A stretch of 64,000 nucleotides of DNA from Clostridium merdae. Its GTDB lineage: Bacteria; Bacillota; Clostridia; Oscillospirales; Acutalibacteraceae. The first letter of the stretch is position 1. Every line of letters begins with the position of its first letter. The position numbers were made by a program, and so were the translations under genes. The notes beneath the pieces are model-generated. The model had not been told where the DNA came from and made no database searches. It worked only from the letters and a program-made list of their open reading frames with translations. The stretch lies in the NCBI RefSeq assembly GCF_900176635.1, contig NZ_FXLN01000004.1, positions 744,001 through 808,000 on the forward strand, in the 5' to 3' direction. This document shows, piece after piece, positions 1 to 7,540 of this stretch.

Positions 1-120
1 GGCAACACTCTGCTCAATCAGCACCCGATCATGATCCACGTCATACCACTGGTTACTGCTCGGAAACTGATGATTTTTCTGCCTGAAATCGGGCGGCCAC
101 TTCCTCTGGTTCTTCCCCTG
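1..120 (-). CDS. Second frame of tail assembly chaperone (frameshift product), partial
   Basis: A frame without its own start codon is open from position 120 to the window edge. It overlaps the end of the chaperone gene at 53-385 and continues past its stop, reading QWYDVDHDRVLIEQSV. This resembles the T part of lambda-type G/GT tail chaperones, which is made by ribosomal frameshifting. The frame is +1 (equivalently -2) to the upstream gene. The possible shift window lies between positions 120 and 56, and a run of four G on the coding strand (115-118) is one candidate slip site. The family resemblance is by eye only. A separate gene starting elsewhere is the alternative. Confidence 0.4.
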
Positions 121-385
121 TCATTGCAGACATAACTAATTCAAATAGCTTCTGGTATGCAGGGAAAGGCAGATCCTTTTCGTCAATCTCTTTGGCTGCT
201 TTTTCTCCCAGTGCAAGTCGCAGTACATCGTCCATGTTTTTTTCTACGCTGTCCTTGTCATTTGTCATCTTCATCAGCTTTTTAACTGTTTTCTGTCGGT
301 CATCAACCGGGTAAACTTTATCTCCAATACGGATTTCCGGAGTGCCTACTAACAATTTTTCATCGAGTGTGTATAACTTTCCCAT
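53..385 (-). CDS. Phage tail assembly chaperone
   Basis: This 110-residue, mostly helical and acidic protein lies directly after the tail tube gene, the position of lambda gpG-type chaperones that coat the tape-measure protein during tail assembly. It has a basic segment near residues 30-50, followed by helices and an EEPEEVAARF stretch near the end. There is an AGGAGG-like site before the ATG at 385. The function rests on position, size and composition, not on a recognised motif. A second open frame continues past its stop codon (see 1-120), which fits a G/GT arrangement. Confidence 0.6.
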   Translation of the reverse strand: MGKLYTLDEKLLVGTPEIRIGDKVYPVDDRQKTVKKLMKMTNDKDSVEKNMDDVLRLALGEKAAKEIDEKDLPFPAYQKLFELVMSAMTGEEPEEVAARFQAEKSSVSEQ

Positions 386-454
386 TTAAAATTCCTCCTA
401 AAAATCTAGCCCCCTGCAGATGCAGAGGGCCGTTTCTTATTTTCGACATTAGTG

Positions 455-907
455 TCATTCGCCCGAAGAAGAGCCGGGGGGAGTGTAAACGGGTTTCCCG
501 TGGCTCATAACATCAAACTCAAGCTTATCAACATTCGTACTGTCTCCACCACCCGGGGCAGTAACGTTAATAACGCAATTAAACTCTAGCTTTCCACCAC
601 TGGGAAACTCCCAAATAAACTTACTGCTGCAATCGCGGCCAGATTTCCACGCCAGCCCCGCGACATAATCGTTGCCTGGGTCGCCGTTGTAACGCTTACC
701 CGACATTGTGATAGAGAAACCTTTACCGGTCATCAGACGCTTGGGCCAGCCGGCAGCATCCATCGGAGTCCACTCTTCCACCTTACCGTCCATTTTCACA
801 GAAAAGGTTTCCATTTCCATTACGGTCATCATGTCGGCAGAAGTGCTCGCTTCGCCCTTCGTGCCAACTTTGAACTTATTTTCAAATACTGGAAAAACAC
901 CATCCAT
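455..907 (-). CDS. Major tail tube protein
   Basis: The 150-residue protein starts MDGVFPVFENKFKVGTKG and is rich in beta strands, with phrases such as GKRYNGDPGNDYVAG and LEFDVMSHGKPVYTP near the C-terminus. These are typical of the tail tube proteins of long-tailed siphophages of Firmicutes. Subunits form stacked hexameric rings making the DNA channel of the tail. It sits between the head-tail joining cluster and the tail chaperone, as expected. The C-terminal tail PPGSSSGE is low in complexity. The assignment rests on order and fold-like pattern. Confidence 0.75.
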   Translation of the reverse strand: MDGVFPVFENKFKVGTKGEASTSADMMTVMEMETFSVKMDGKVEEWTPMDAAGWPKRLMTGKGFSITMSGKRYNGDPGNDYVAGLAWKSGRDCSSKFIWEFPSGGKLEFNCVINVTAPGGGDSTNVDKLEFDVMSHGKPVYTPPGSSSGE

Positions 908-911
908 TTAA

Positions 912-1316
912 TCAAATCCTTTCGTAAGTAATTTTTATTTGTACGACAAACTCACTAACCCCATTCTTATCTTTTCCAACCGGAATGGGACCAGCGCCCG
1001 GGTCAATCTTAATAGCGAGGTTATCCCCCATAACGACGCGCGACGAGCCATAAAACAGGCGATACAGTTCCATTGCCTGTTGCTCCGCCTCATCCACATT
1101 TTTCGTCCAGTGGAGAAGAATTGAAGCACCGCGCTCCTGGTATCCGGTTTGTTCTTCGCCCCCCAGGCAGATGCGCTGCATGCTGCTGGGGAGTTTCAGG
1201 GGGTACACACCCACAAACTTATCTTTGTTACCATCAATGGAGCCTACAGCGATACAATCCCGGAGCTCAGGCATCTGCATTTTAATCCAGTCACGGAGTT
1301 GCCCTAACGTCAGCAT
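912..1316 (-). CDS. Tail terminator / minor capsid protein 3-like
   Basis: This 134-residue protein begins MLTLGQLRDWIKMQM and ends in EFVVQIKITYERI. Size, position and pattern match the Minor_capsid_3 family of Clostridia and Lactococcus-type phages, whose members act as tail terminators joining tail and head. Its stop codon lies 4 bases before the tail tube start and its start touches the end of the preceding gene, so the genes are translationally coupled. I recognise the family by pattern; the exact role is inferred from gene order. Confidence 0.65.
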   Translation of the reverse strand: MLTLGQLRDWIKMQMPELRDCIAVGSIDGNKDKFVGVYPLKLPSSMQRICLGGEEQTGYQERGASILLHWTKNVDEAEQQAMELYRLFYGSSRVVMGDNLAIKIDPGAGPIPVGKDKNGVSEFVVQIKITYERI

Positions 1317-1693
1317 TACAGCCCAGCCTCCTTTTTATAAAGTTCTACAAAAGTGTCTTGCACAAAGTCTTTCCGGTCGCCATCTACCCAGGGCTCTAGC
1401 CACTCGCCGCCGGCGTTTGGATTGTTCACCGTCTGGAAGTTGTATTCTGGGTGATAATAGAGCCGGCGCGCCTGAGGTGAACCGGTTACAAGGCGAGCTT
1501 CTGTTCCGTCAGTGGATTGCACAACAAAGGTCTGAACATTCTGCATATCGCCTCCATCGAATGGCATTACCTGCGCTGCTATCACATCAGTTTTCAGTGC
1601 TTCCATCGTCATTCCTGCGGTTACTATCACCGCGCGTTCCAACTTGGCGATTGCTGCGGCATCCAGCTGAATCTTGATTCCTATACTCATCAC
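1316..1693 (-). CDS. Minor capsid protein 2-like, head-tail joining
   Basis: The 125-residue protein has an N-terminal helix with AAAIAKLERAVIVTAGM, then a region containing DGGDMQNVQTFV and PQARRLYYHPEYNFQ, and ends in a helical VQDTFVELYKKEAG. This matches the Minor_capsid_2 type, similar in role to HK97 gp10 or neck proteins placed between head and tail. It starts 4 bases inside the preceding gene (coupled ATGA-type overlap) and ends where the next begins. Two methionines in a row leave the start uncertain by one codon. Confidence 0.65.
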   Translation of the reverse strand: MMSIGIKIQLDAAAIAKLERAVIVTAGMTMEALKTDVIAAQVMPFDGGDMQNVQTFVVQSTDGTEARLVTGSPQARRLYYHPEYNFQTVNNPNAGGEWLEPWVDGDRKDFVQDTFVELYKKEAGL

Positions 1694-2028
1694 ATCAACT
1701 CCAGCTGTGTAAAATTCACGGTACCATCCGGATTCCGTGCTCGGCTGCCACGGTAGATGATGCGGGTAATACTGCCGCCGTCGATTAGTGCTTCTCCCTC
1801 AAGCTTTTCACTCCCAGGGAAAATGTCACCTGAGAATAACGCGGTTGCCTCCAGCGTAATCAGTCGGCGTTCAGCATCAAGAGTCTGCTTCTGCTTTTCA
1901 GAATAGTTGCATTTCCCAGCCCAAACCGCAACCACCTTTGGAATTCCATTCTCGTCAATTCCGTCAGTGATTTGTACCTCCACCGGTGTATGGCATACAG
2001 ATTCTGGTACCAACTGCGGCCATTTCAT
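1690..2028 (-). CDS. Minor capsid protein 1-like, head closure
   Basis: A 112-residue, beta-rich protein reading KWPQLVPESVCHTPVEVQI at the start and RIIYRGSRARNPDGTVNFT near the end. It matches the putative minor capsid protein 1 type, found with the other two minor capsid proteins in this order in many Clostridia prophages. The family is thought to close the portal channel (head completion). It overlaps both neighbours by 4 bases, typical of a tightly coupled head-tail joining block. Confidence 0.65.
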   Translation of the reverse strand: MKWPQLVPESVCHTPVEVQITDGIDENGIPKVVAVWAGKCNYSEKQKQTLDAERRLITLEATALFSGDIFPGSEKLEGEALIDGGSITRIIYRGSRARNPDGTVNFTQLELM

Positions 2029-2420
2029 GAATACCGCCGCCTTTCAAGTCCCCTGTAGGTCAGCCCTGTCTGTCGCAAGAGAGAAAGCACCGCCTTTGTG
2101 GTAAACACCCCGCTCTGCTGCACCAGTACAGATTTGTCCCATGACATGGATACTCCGTTGATTCCATAGCTGCTGAGAGGATTGTTCAGCAAGTCTGCAT
2201 ACTCATGCCGAAATTCTGCCTGCAGAGCAACTGCGCGCTTTATCAGCTCCTGCTGCAGCTCGGTAAGCTTCCTGATTCCACCGGCGCCGCGGATCCGGTT
2301 GAACGTCAGGGAATCCACATCAAATTCCGCTTGTAGCAAGTCGCTTTCAGCTGCGGACCCGGTTGAATTCATTTCTTTGTATTCCTCCACTGATAGGTAC
2401 CGCAGCGCACTAAGGGACAT
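2025..2420 (-). CDS. Head-tail connector (adaptor) protein
   Basis: The 131-residue protein begins MSLSALRYLSVEEYKEMN, the usual opening of phage DNA-packaging/adaptor proteins (gp6 or gp15-like) in which a short helix reads YLSVEEYKE. The middle is a long helical region (residues 55-80). Adaptors bind under the portal ring and receive the tail. It lies just after the capsid gene and a small 82-residue gene, the usual place. Overlaps of 4 bases and 1 base link it to its neighbours. Confidence 0.65.
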   Translation of the reverse strand: MSLSALRYLSVEEYKEMNSTGSAAESDLLQAEFDVDSLTFNRIRGAGGIRKLTELQQELIKRAVALQAEFRHEYADLLNNPLSSYGINGVSMSWDKSVLVQQSGVFTTKAVLSLLRQTGLTYRGLERRRYS

Positions 2421-2668
2421 TATTTTTTAGGCGGAGCTGCTTCTTTACCCGCCTCTTCATCCAGCGCGGCCTGTAGTGCTTTAATCTGCTCTTTCAAGCT
2501 GGCGTTTTCCTCCAGTACGGCCTGATGCTGGGCGAAAGGAACTGACTTTCCTGCGCCTGTTTGCAACACCTTACCGGTATCGTCTACAATGTCAAACCCA
2601 TCACGGACATACTGTTCTTTCTGGGTTTCGGCGATGGTATATTCCTTGTTTCCTTTTACTGCTTTCAT
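2420..2668 (-). CDS. Small phage structural protein of unknown function
   Basis: An 82-residue protein between the major capsid and adaptor genes. The first 45 residues look like a small beta-rich domain (NKEYTIAETQKEQYVRDGFDIVDD), followed by a coiled-coil helix LEENASLKEQIKALQAALDEE and a basic PPKK end. Genes of this size and position occur in related prophages, sometimes as capsid accessory or Rho-N/LEM-like proteins. I cannot assign a function. A good AGGAGG site precedes the ATG. Confidence 0.55.
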   Translation of the reverse strand: MKAVKGNKEYTIAETQKEQYVRDGFDIVDDTGKVLQTGAGKSVPFAQHQAVLEENASLKEQIKALQAALDEEAGKEAAPPKK

Positions 2669-2681
2669 GAAGTAACCTCCT

Positions 2682-3566
2682 TTATGCCTGCACGTTCATT
2701 GCAACGCCGGCGGCCTTGCGCTCAATGAGGAACAAATCCCCATAGTTGCGATTCTGATACAGATAACCGTCTGCGGTACGGGAATCGGTGCCGGGAGTAA
2801 ATAGTTTGATGTAGCTATACTTATCGCGGCAAATCACAGCAGAAGGATGGGTCAGAATAAAGTTAATCTGCTTTGCACCTGCAGCTGCGACACAGCCGTT
2901 AGTGAAGTCGTACTTGGTCTTCATCCGCGCGGAAGGCACCGGTTTAATGCTTACATCATCTAGACCATGAACCTTTCGGTTAATAGTGCTTGCGGTAGTC
3001 ACTGTCATAATGCGCTGGATTCCCTCGGCTTCTTTCAGAAGCTTCCGAACGGTAGGAGTAGCGTATAGAATACGACCTTCCTCCGGCACACCGGCTTCGT
3101 CCATTCCTTCCATCTGAGCATCAAAGAGTTCCAGCAGATTCTTAACATCCAGCACAGTGCTATCGATATTGCCTGAATAAGTAGTTAGCTCTGCATGAAG
3201 CTTAGAAAAGCGATAGGAATCCTTTTCGGGGATGGCTTGCTCCTCCTCAAATGTGTTCTGGATATTGGCAACAGCCATAACCAAGTTTGTTTCGTCGATG
3301 TCCATGGGGTCGATAAAGAATTCTATATCACGGTCATGAGATAGTTTCTTGGGCTCCCAATCGTTAGACATCATACCGGCATTAAAACCAGGCGAACGGG
3401 TATGGTCCTTGTATCCACTAAGTGTCATGCGAGGTAACTTGATGGTCTGGGCATTGATAAACTGCACGCCGGAATTACTTTTGGTCAGTGCATCGGAGCA
3501 CAACTCCCTTTCATATTTCTGGGCGAGCTGTCGAGCAAACATTTCTGCATAATCATAAACTGCCAT
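2682..3566 (-). CDS. Major capsid protein
   Basis: The 294-residue protein starts MAVYDYAEMFARQLAQKYEREL and contains FINAQTIKLPRMTLSGY, a pattern seen in capsid proteins of Firmicutes siphophages of the P22/SPP1-like HK97 fold, in which an N-terminal arm is followed by a strand with IKLPRM. Late segments include ILTHPSAVICRDKYSYIKLFTPG and NRNYGDLFLIERKAAGVAMN. It follows the scaffold gene, as is standard, and there is no obvious N-terminal prodomain. Hundreds of copies would form the head. The assignment is from pattern and order. Confidence 0.8.
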   Translation of the reverse strand: MAVYDYAEMFARQLAQKYERELCSDALTKSNSGVQFINAQTIKLPRMTLSGYKDHTRSPGFNAGMMSNDWEPKKLSHDRDIEFFIDPMDIDETNLVMAVANIQNTFEEEQAIPEKDSYRFSKLHAELTTYSGNIDSTVLDVKNLLELFDAQMEGMDEAGVPEEGRILYATPTVRKLLKEAEGIQRIMTVTTASTINRKVHGLDDVSIKPVPSARMKTKYDFTNGCVAAAGAKQINFILTHPSAVICRDKYSYIKLFTPGTDSRTADGYLYQNRNYGDLFLIERKAAGVAMNVQA

Positions 3567-3581
3567 GTAAAATCAATCCTT

Positions 3582-4187
3582 TCATTTTTTAAAGTTGCCG
3601 AAAGCAAAAGAGAGTTGGTCATCCTCCGCAATTGGCGTTTCTTTACTGCCAGCGCCTACACGAAAACCGGCGTTGCTGGTTCTCCTTGGGTCCTCTTCTT
3701 TCTTCCATTCCGGGTGCCGCTTTAAGACCTCTTTTAGGGCATCCGCAATACTGTCCTCATCCACGTCTTCCCCACTTTTTTCGGCGCTGTGAATAGCCAG
3801 CAACACGGCGTCTTCCACAGCTTCCGGCTTTACACCAGACTTATAAGCAGAAAGCTCTGCGCGGGTCTGAAGCAGATTACGCTGGGCTTCCAAAAGTTCG
3901 GTGTTGTCTGCTGGGGTTGTCGCTGTTTGCTGTGCCGGGGCTGTAGCCTGTTTTCCTGCCGGTAAGTCCGCAGGCTTAGTAGCGGGCGCCGGTGTTACCT
4001 GCTGCTTTGTCCACTTCTTCTGTTCACGCTTTAGGCGGTTGGCGATAAGCGCGTCAAGTTCCTCCTGCGTTTTGGGCAGTTCCTCAGAGACGGACTCAGC
4101 GGCTTGGTCTTTCGGTTTTGAATCAGGTTCATCGCCGGCGGGTGGTTCTGCAAATAACTGAATGTTGGGTCTAAGGTATTTACTCAT
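3582..4187 (-). CDS. Capsid scaffold protein (GP20-like)
   Basis: This 201-residue acidic protein has a disordered, Ala/Pro/Glu-rich middle (roughly residues 20-100) and a helical C-terminal half, with the start SKYLRPNIQLFAEPP found in scaffold proteins of this phage group. Scaffolds guide capsid assembly and leave before packaging. I chose the ATG at 4187, because an AAAAGGAG site is 9 bases upstream; an ATG three codons earlier overlaps that site. The gene immediately precedes the major capsid gene. Confidence 0.7.
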   Translation of the reverse strand: MSKYLRPNIQLFAEPPAGDEPDSKPKDQAAESVSEELPKTQEELDALIANRLKREQKKWTKQQVTPAPATKPADLPAGKQATAPAQQTATTPADNTELLEAQRNLLQTRAELSAYKSGVKPEAVEDAVLLAIHSAEKSGEDVDEDSIADALKEVLKRHPEWKKEEDPRRTSNAGFRVGAGSKETPIAEDDQLSFAFGNFKK

Positions 4188-4331
4188 AATAAACAACTCC
4201 TTTTAGAGGCTGTCGGCTGTAATTTCCTTGCTGCTTTTTGTGCCATCAGCATGTTTTTGGCATAAAAATAAAGCCTATTACGCTAGGCTTTAGAGCGAGA
4301 TATTCGGATCACCTCTTGAAAATGGGTATAA

Positions 4332-4365
4332 AAATACCACCTTACCATTTCGGCAGGTGGTATTT
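4332..4365 (-). terminator. Hairpin inside the head gene cluster
   Basis: Perfect 11-base arms AAATACCACCT and AGGTGGTATTT with a 12-base loop lie just after the stop codon of the 66-residue gene and before the scaffold gene. On the minus strand the 3' arm is followed by a T-rich stretch. It looks like a partial terminator or attenuator splitting packaging/portal genes from scaffold/capsid genes. A second smaller hairpin lies at about 4270-4292. The gap 4188-4363 holds no gene I can see. Confidence 0.6.
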
Positions 4366-4564
4366 ATTCGACTGTAATGGATTCGATTTCCGGGAGCATA
4401 ATCTCCGTAAGACCACTCTCACGTTCAATCACAATACTCGCCACTTCTGGGTCATTGTCCAATGCCTGGGTTACAATGCAGCAAAAGCCGCTGAGAACTT
4501 GACCGTCGGTACAGTTCACGTGGATATTTTTGCCGCGATATTCATAGAGTTCTTTTTCCGTCAC
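4364..4564 (-). CDS. Small conserved-looking phage protein, unknown function
   Basis: A 66-residue protein beginning MTEKELYEYRGKNIHVNCTDGQVLSG. It is strand-rich and resembles a small SH3- or Sm-like barrel, a shape suggested also by the later IMLPEIESI. It overlaps the end of the minor capsid gene by 23 bases in another frame and ends right at the hairpin at 4332-4365. A gene like this is often found between the head morphogenesis and scaffold genes in Clostridia prophages. No function can be named. Confidence 0.5.
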   Translation of the reverse strand: MTEKELYEYRGKNIHVNCTDGQVLSGFCCIVTQALDNDPEVASIVIERESGLTEIMLPEIESITVE

Positions 4565-6047
4565 GGGGTTTCACCTCTCTCATTGTTGGGACTATATGTG
4601 TCCCTGTCTTGCTATAATGAATAATAAATCTGGAAGTAGAGACTTCCGTTCCATCCTGGTCGACCGCCATTCCGATTGCCCTTCCAGTCTCCACAAGTTC
4701 CGTTTGCTTCCAACGATTCTTACTATCCCGCAGCAGCTCACCGGTTCCCGCATACTGTTCCACCAACTCCTGGGCTTCCTGCGTTGATATTGTCAAATAA
4801 CTGCGCCCGGGGATGTAGTTATTATGTCCTAGAATATGCTTACCCTGTTTTCCAGGAGATATTGTTAGAATAGATTCCGTACGGATATCTGCTTTCAGTA
4901 TAGCATCTTCCCTAGAGATTTCAATAGGAACACCATATGTTTTTTCACGCCAATAATCTCGTCGGAGAACGTCGTCGTGTTCGGCGATGAAGTCCCGGAG
5001 CTCTTTTTGTAAAGCAGAAACCTTTTGCTTATATTCCTTTTCCAGGGAAGGTTGTTGAACACCCTCTGCCATACGCTTGTATTCCCGAACTTTCTTTTCT
5101 AGTACTCGCTGTTGTTGCTCCAGTTCCGAGTTCTCTTTAACTTTGGCAGTATCCATTGGATTCGGCAAACGGCTGATTCCCTCGAACCATGTTGATACTG
5201 TGTGCCGACAGTTAGGATGAAACAAACCAGCCTCTACTGCAATTGATAGAAGCGGATACCAGTTGTCGTTTGTACTCAACCCCCTACCTCTTTTGCTCTG
5301 TCCGGCGAACTCCCCCCGTACATCATCAATATAAACTCGCCCTTGCCACGGCAGGCAAGTCTCAGAGCAAGCTCCGTATTGGCTGACCAGCACCGTATCA
5401 ATACCGAGCTCTGCCCGGCGCTTTGCTTCCCCCTGCAGAAAAGAGCGCGTTGCCGCCGTTCGTAGCGCCATTTGAACATAATCAGCAATGTTCACCCGTG
5501 AGCCGTTTCTGTACTCAATGCAGTTAATTCCAGCTTTTAGGAAATCCTGCACCGCCATGTCAATTGCCTGCGGCAGCGTTGTCGCGCCGGCCGCCATTGC
5601 CGTAGCTGCCTGTGATATGGTTCGGCGGTATACATCGTCCATCATGCGCAGGGCGGCCGTCTGTGCCTTACTCTCGGCTTGGTGCATATCCCGCATTAGG
5701 TTTTCAAGACGGCGGTCATTCACGCGGAAGAAATGGTTGTCCGGAATACTGGAAACCCCAAGAGCCTCTTTTGCTTCTTGGTTTACCTTATCGATACCCT
5801 CGGCAAACTGTTCCGCCAGCATCGTTTGAGTTTCAGCATCAATCACATCTGTATATTCCGACATAATGGTCTTATTCTCCTGCCGGAATCGCTCGATGTT
5901 CTGCAGCTTTTCAGCCTGCCACGCAGGCCAGTTAAAGCCCTCATCACGTTCCCAAGCTTTATGCCTCGCTAGGTTGCGCTTTAAGGAGGCAACCAGGCGC
6001 TGCTCCATCTCAACAAACAGATCGGCAATGTCTTTCCATGAGAGCAT
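4542..6047 (-). CDS. Phage minor capsid / head morphogenesis protein
   Basis: A 501-residue protein directly after the portal gene. Its middle, around residues 200-300, has ATRSFLQGEAKRRAELG, SQYGACSETCLPWQGRVY and HPNCRHTVSTWFEG, the hallmark of Phage_min_cap2/SPP1 gp7-type head proteins, which carry a Cys/His pattern. The first 150 residues are helical and the C-terminus carries an extra region with SREDAILKADIRTESI and KRRAELG-like basic segments. A few copies enter the procapsid with the portal. It shares one base with the portal stop. Confidence 0.8.
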   Translation of the reverse strand: MLSWKDIADLFVEMEQRLVASLKRNLARHKAWERDEGFNWPAWQAEKLQNIERFRQENKTIMSEYTDVIDAETQTMLAEQFAEGIDKVNQEAKEALGVSSIPDNHFFRVNDRRLENLMRDMHQAESKAQTAALRMMDDVYRRTISQAATAMAAGATTLPQAIDMAVQDFLKAGINCIEYRNGSRVNIADYVQMALRTAATRSFLQGEAKRRAELGIDTVLVSQYGACSETCLPWQGRVYIDDVRGEFAGQSKRGRGLSTNDNWYPLLSIAVEAGLFHPNCRHTVSTWFEGISRLPNPMDTAKVKENSELEQQQRVLEKKVREYKRMAEGVQQPSLEKEYKQKVSALQKELRDFIAEHDDVLRRDYWREKTYGVPIEISREDAILKADIRTESILTISPGKQGKHILGHNNYIPGRSYLTISTQEAQELVEQYAGTGELLRDSKNRWKQTELVETGRAIGMAVDQDGTEVSTSRFIIHYSKTGTHIVPTMREVKPRDGKRTL

Positions 6048-7540
6048 TACGCCTCACCGCCAACCTGCAGTTCGTCACCAACCTTCGGCGGTTCATCCAC
6101 AAATTCTATTCCGCGAAGCTGCTTGATTCTAGTTACCTCGGCAGCCTTCCATTTATCGTCTTTGCTATTTCCCCACATTTCATTTACCTGGGTTTCCACA
6201 CTCATGGTGTTCGCTGTGGCGGCTTTATTCACGATTTCCACCCGGGAGTCAAAGCTAGGCGCCCCATACTCGCCAAACTCAACTGAGGGCTCATAATTTT
6301 CCAGTGTGCGTCCCTGCATCACATCATAGGTCATCAGAATCGCACAAATCAGTTGAGGCAGGGCCTTCTCCAGAACTCCGGTGATGGTGTTGCGAGTGTA
6401 GCCGGTAACGTCCTTCTTTTCACGCTGGGCATCTGCAGAAGACATTTTCCCAACATCGATTCCCAGTGTGGCCGGAGAAACAATCCCTTGTAGACACATA
6501 TCGAGAGCGGCCGTATACGATGCTAGGAAAGCTTCGTAACGTATTTCTGGCTGAATCGTCTCAATTTTACTGATTGCATCCTCATGAGAGTCGGTGCCGG
6601 TCTTAATATACTCACTGCCAAAATCGTTAAGTTGCTGCTTCTCCCCGGTTGTGATGTCGGAGGGTACTAAATCTTCTGGGATATATTTTTTCACACGGCC
6701 GGCACGGATCGCATCCCACCATTGGCTGATTACTTCATCCAACGCATCAAAGCTGTCCAGCTTGCCCTCATAAATCGCTTTCCCCCGGCCAGTATACTTT
6801 GCGCTCTCAAAGACCTTAAATGGTACTGCCATCATAAAGTTCCCAGCAAACTGCACTGGCTTTAGGTCTGCCAGTTCTGGAACTCGGCCTAGATTAACCT
6901 CACTGTCGCCATCATAAAGACGATAGGATACGGAGCTTATACTGTACGTTTCGCACAGGCGATATGTTTTATGTTTCTCTGCATAATCAGTCCAAAAGCG
7001 TATCCCCACAATATGTCCATGCTTTTTGATATACTCCACACGGTCTGCTTCGTAGAACTCCACAATAGGAATATCCGAAGCCTGCGGGTCAACGGAAATC
7101 TTCCACGCTCCATCACCGGATTTTAAAGCACCTACAATACCTTTACCTACAATCTCTTGAAAGTTCAGTTTGTCCTGTAATTCCTCCCAGGCATCTTTCC
7201 CTTTGTCAGTTTTGAATGTTACATTATCCATATCCGACTTTACCAGATAAGCCAGAGTATCGACCAAAATGGCAGGAAGCCCGCTGTGAATCTTTCGCAG
7301 CTTCAGATTATTGCCTGGCACCGCCGCCCACCAGCGTGCTGCATTGGTTGGGTCCTGCGCACCGAGCTGTTTGTAAAGCTGCTCCAGTTCGCTGGCGTCA
7401 CCCCGGTACCAAATTTGATTCCGGATAACCGACGCCTGAAAGCTAAGCGGTTCCTGAATCACAATGCTGTTGACCGTTGCCGGCTGAATCTGCAGCCAAT
7501 TTCTGACCATACTTTTCACCTTCTCCCCGATTTTACCCAT
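6047..7540 (-). CDS. Portal protein
   Basis: This 497-residue protein lies between terminase and head morphogenesis genes, the fixed place of the portal. It has the SPP1 gp6/phage portal pattern: an N-terminal wing region (DASELEQLYKQLG), a central region with SQWWDAIRAGRVKKYIPEDL, and the helical segment LGIDVGKMSSADAQREKKDVT before the C-terminal crown. Twelve copies form the vertex ring through which DNA enters and leaves. It overlaps the terminase end by 8 bases. The length is normal for the family. Confidence 0.85.
   Translation of the reverse strand: MGKIGEKVKSMVRNWLQIQPATVNSIVIQEPLSFQASVIRNQIWYRGDASELEQLYKQLGAQDPTNAARWWAAVPGNNLKLRKIHSGLPAILVDTLAYLVKSDMDNVTFKTDKGKDAWEELQDKLNFQEIVGKGIVGALKSGDGAWKISVDPQASDIPIVEFYEADRVEYIKKHGHIVGIRFWTDYAEKHKTYRLCETYSISSVSYRLYDGDSEVNLGRVPELADLKPVQFAGNFMMAVPFKVFESAKYTGRGKAIYEGKLDSFDALDEVISQWWDAIRAGRVKKYIPEDLVPSDITTGEKQQLNDFGSEYIKTGTDSHEDAISKIETIQPEIRYEAFLASYTAALDMCLQGIVSPATLGIDVGKMSSADAQREKKDVTGYTRNTITGVLEKALPQLICAILMTYDVMQGRTLENYEPSVEFGEYGAPSFDSRVEIVNKAATANTMSVETQVNEMWGNSKDDKWKAAEVTRIKQLRGIEFVDEPPKVGDELQVGGEA

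Noticed and set aside
1171..1677. A 168-codon plus-strand frame over the minor capsid genes
   Set aside because: Antisense to well-supported, overlapping phage genes; the product is Arg/Ser/Leu-rich without motif or ribosome site.
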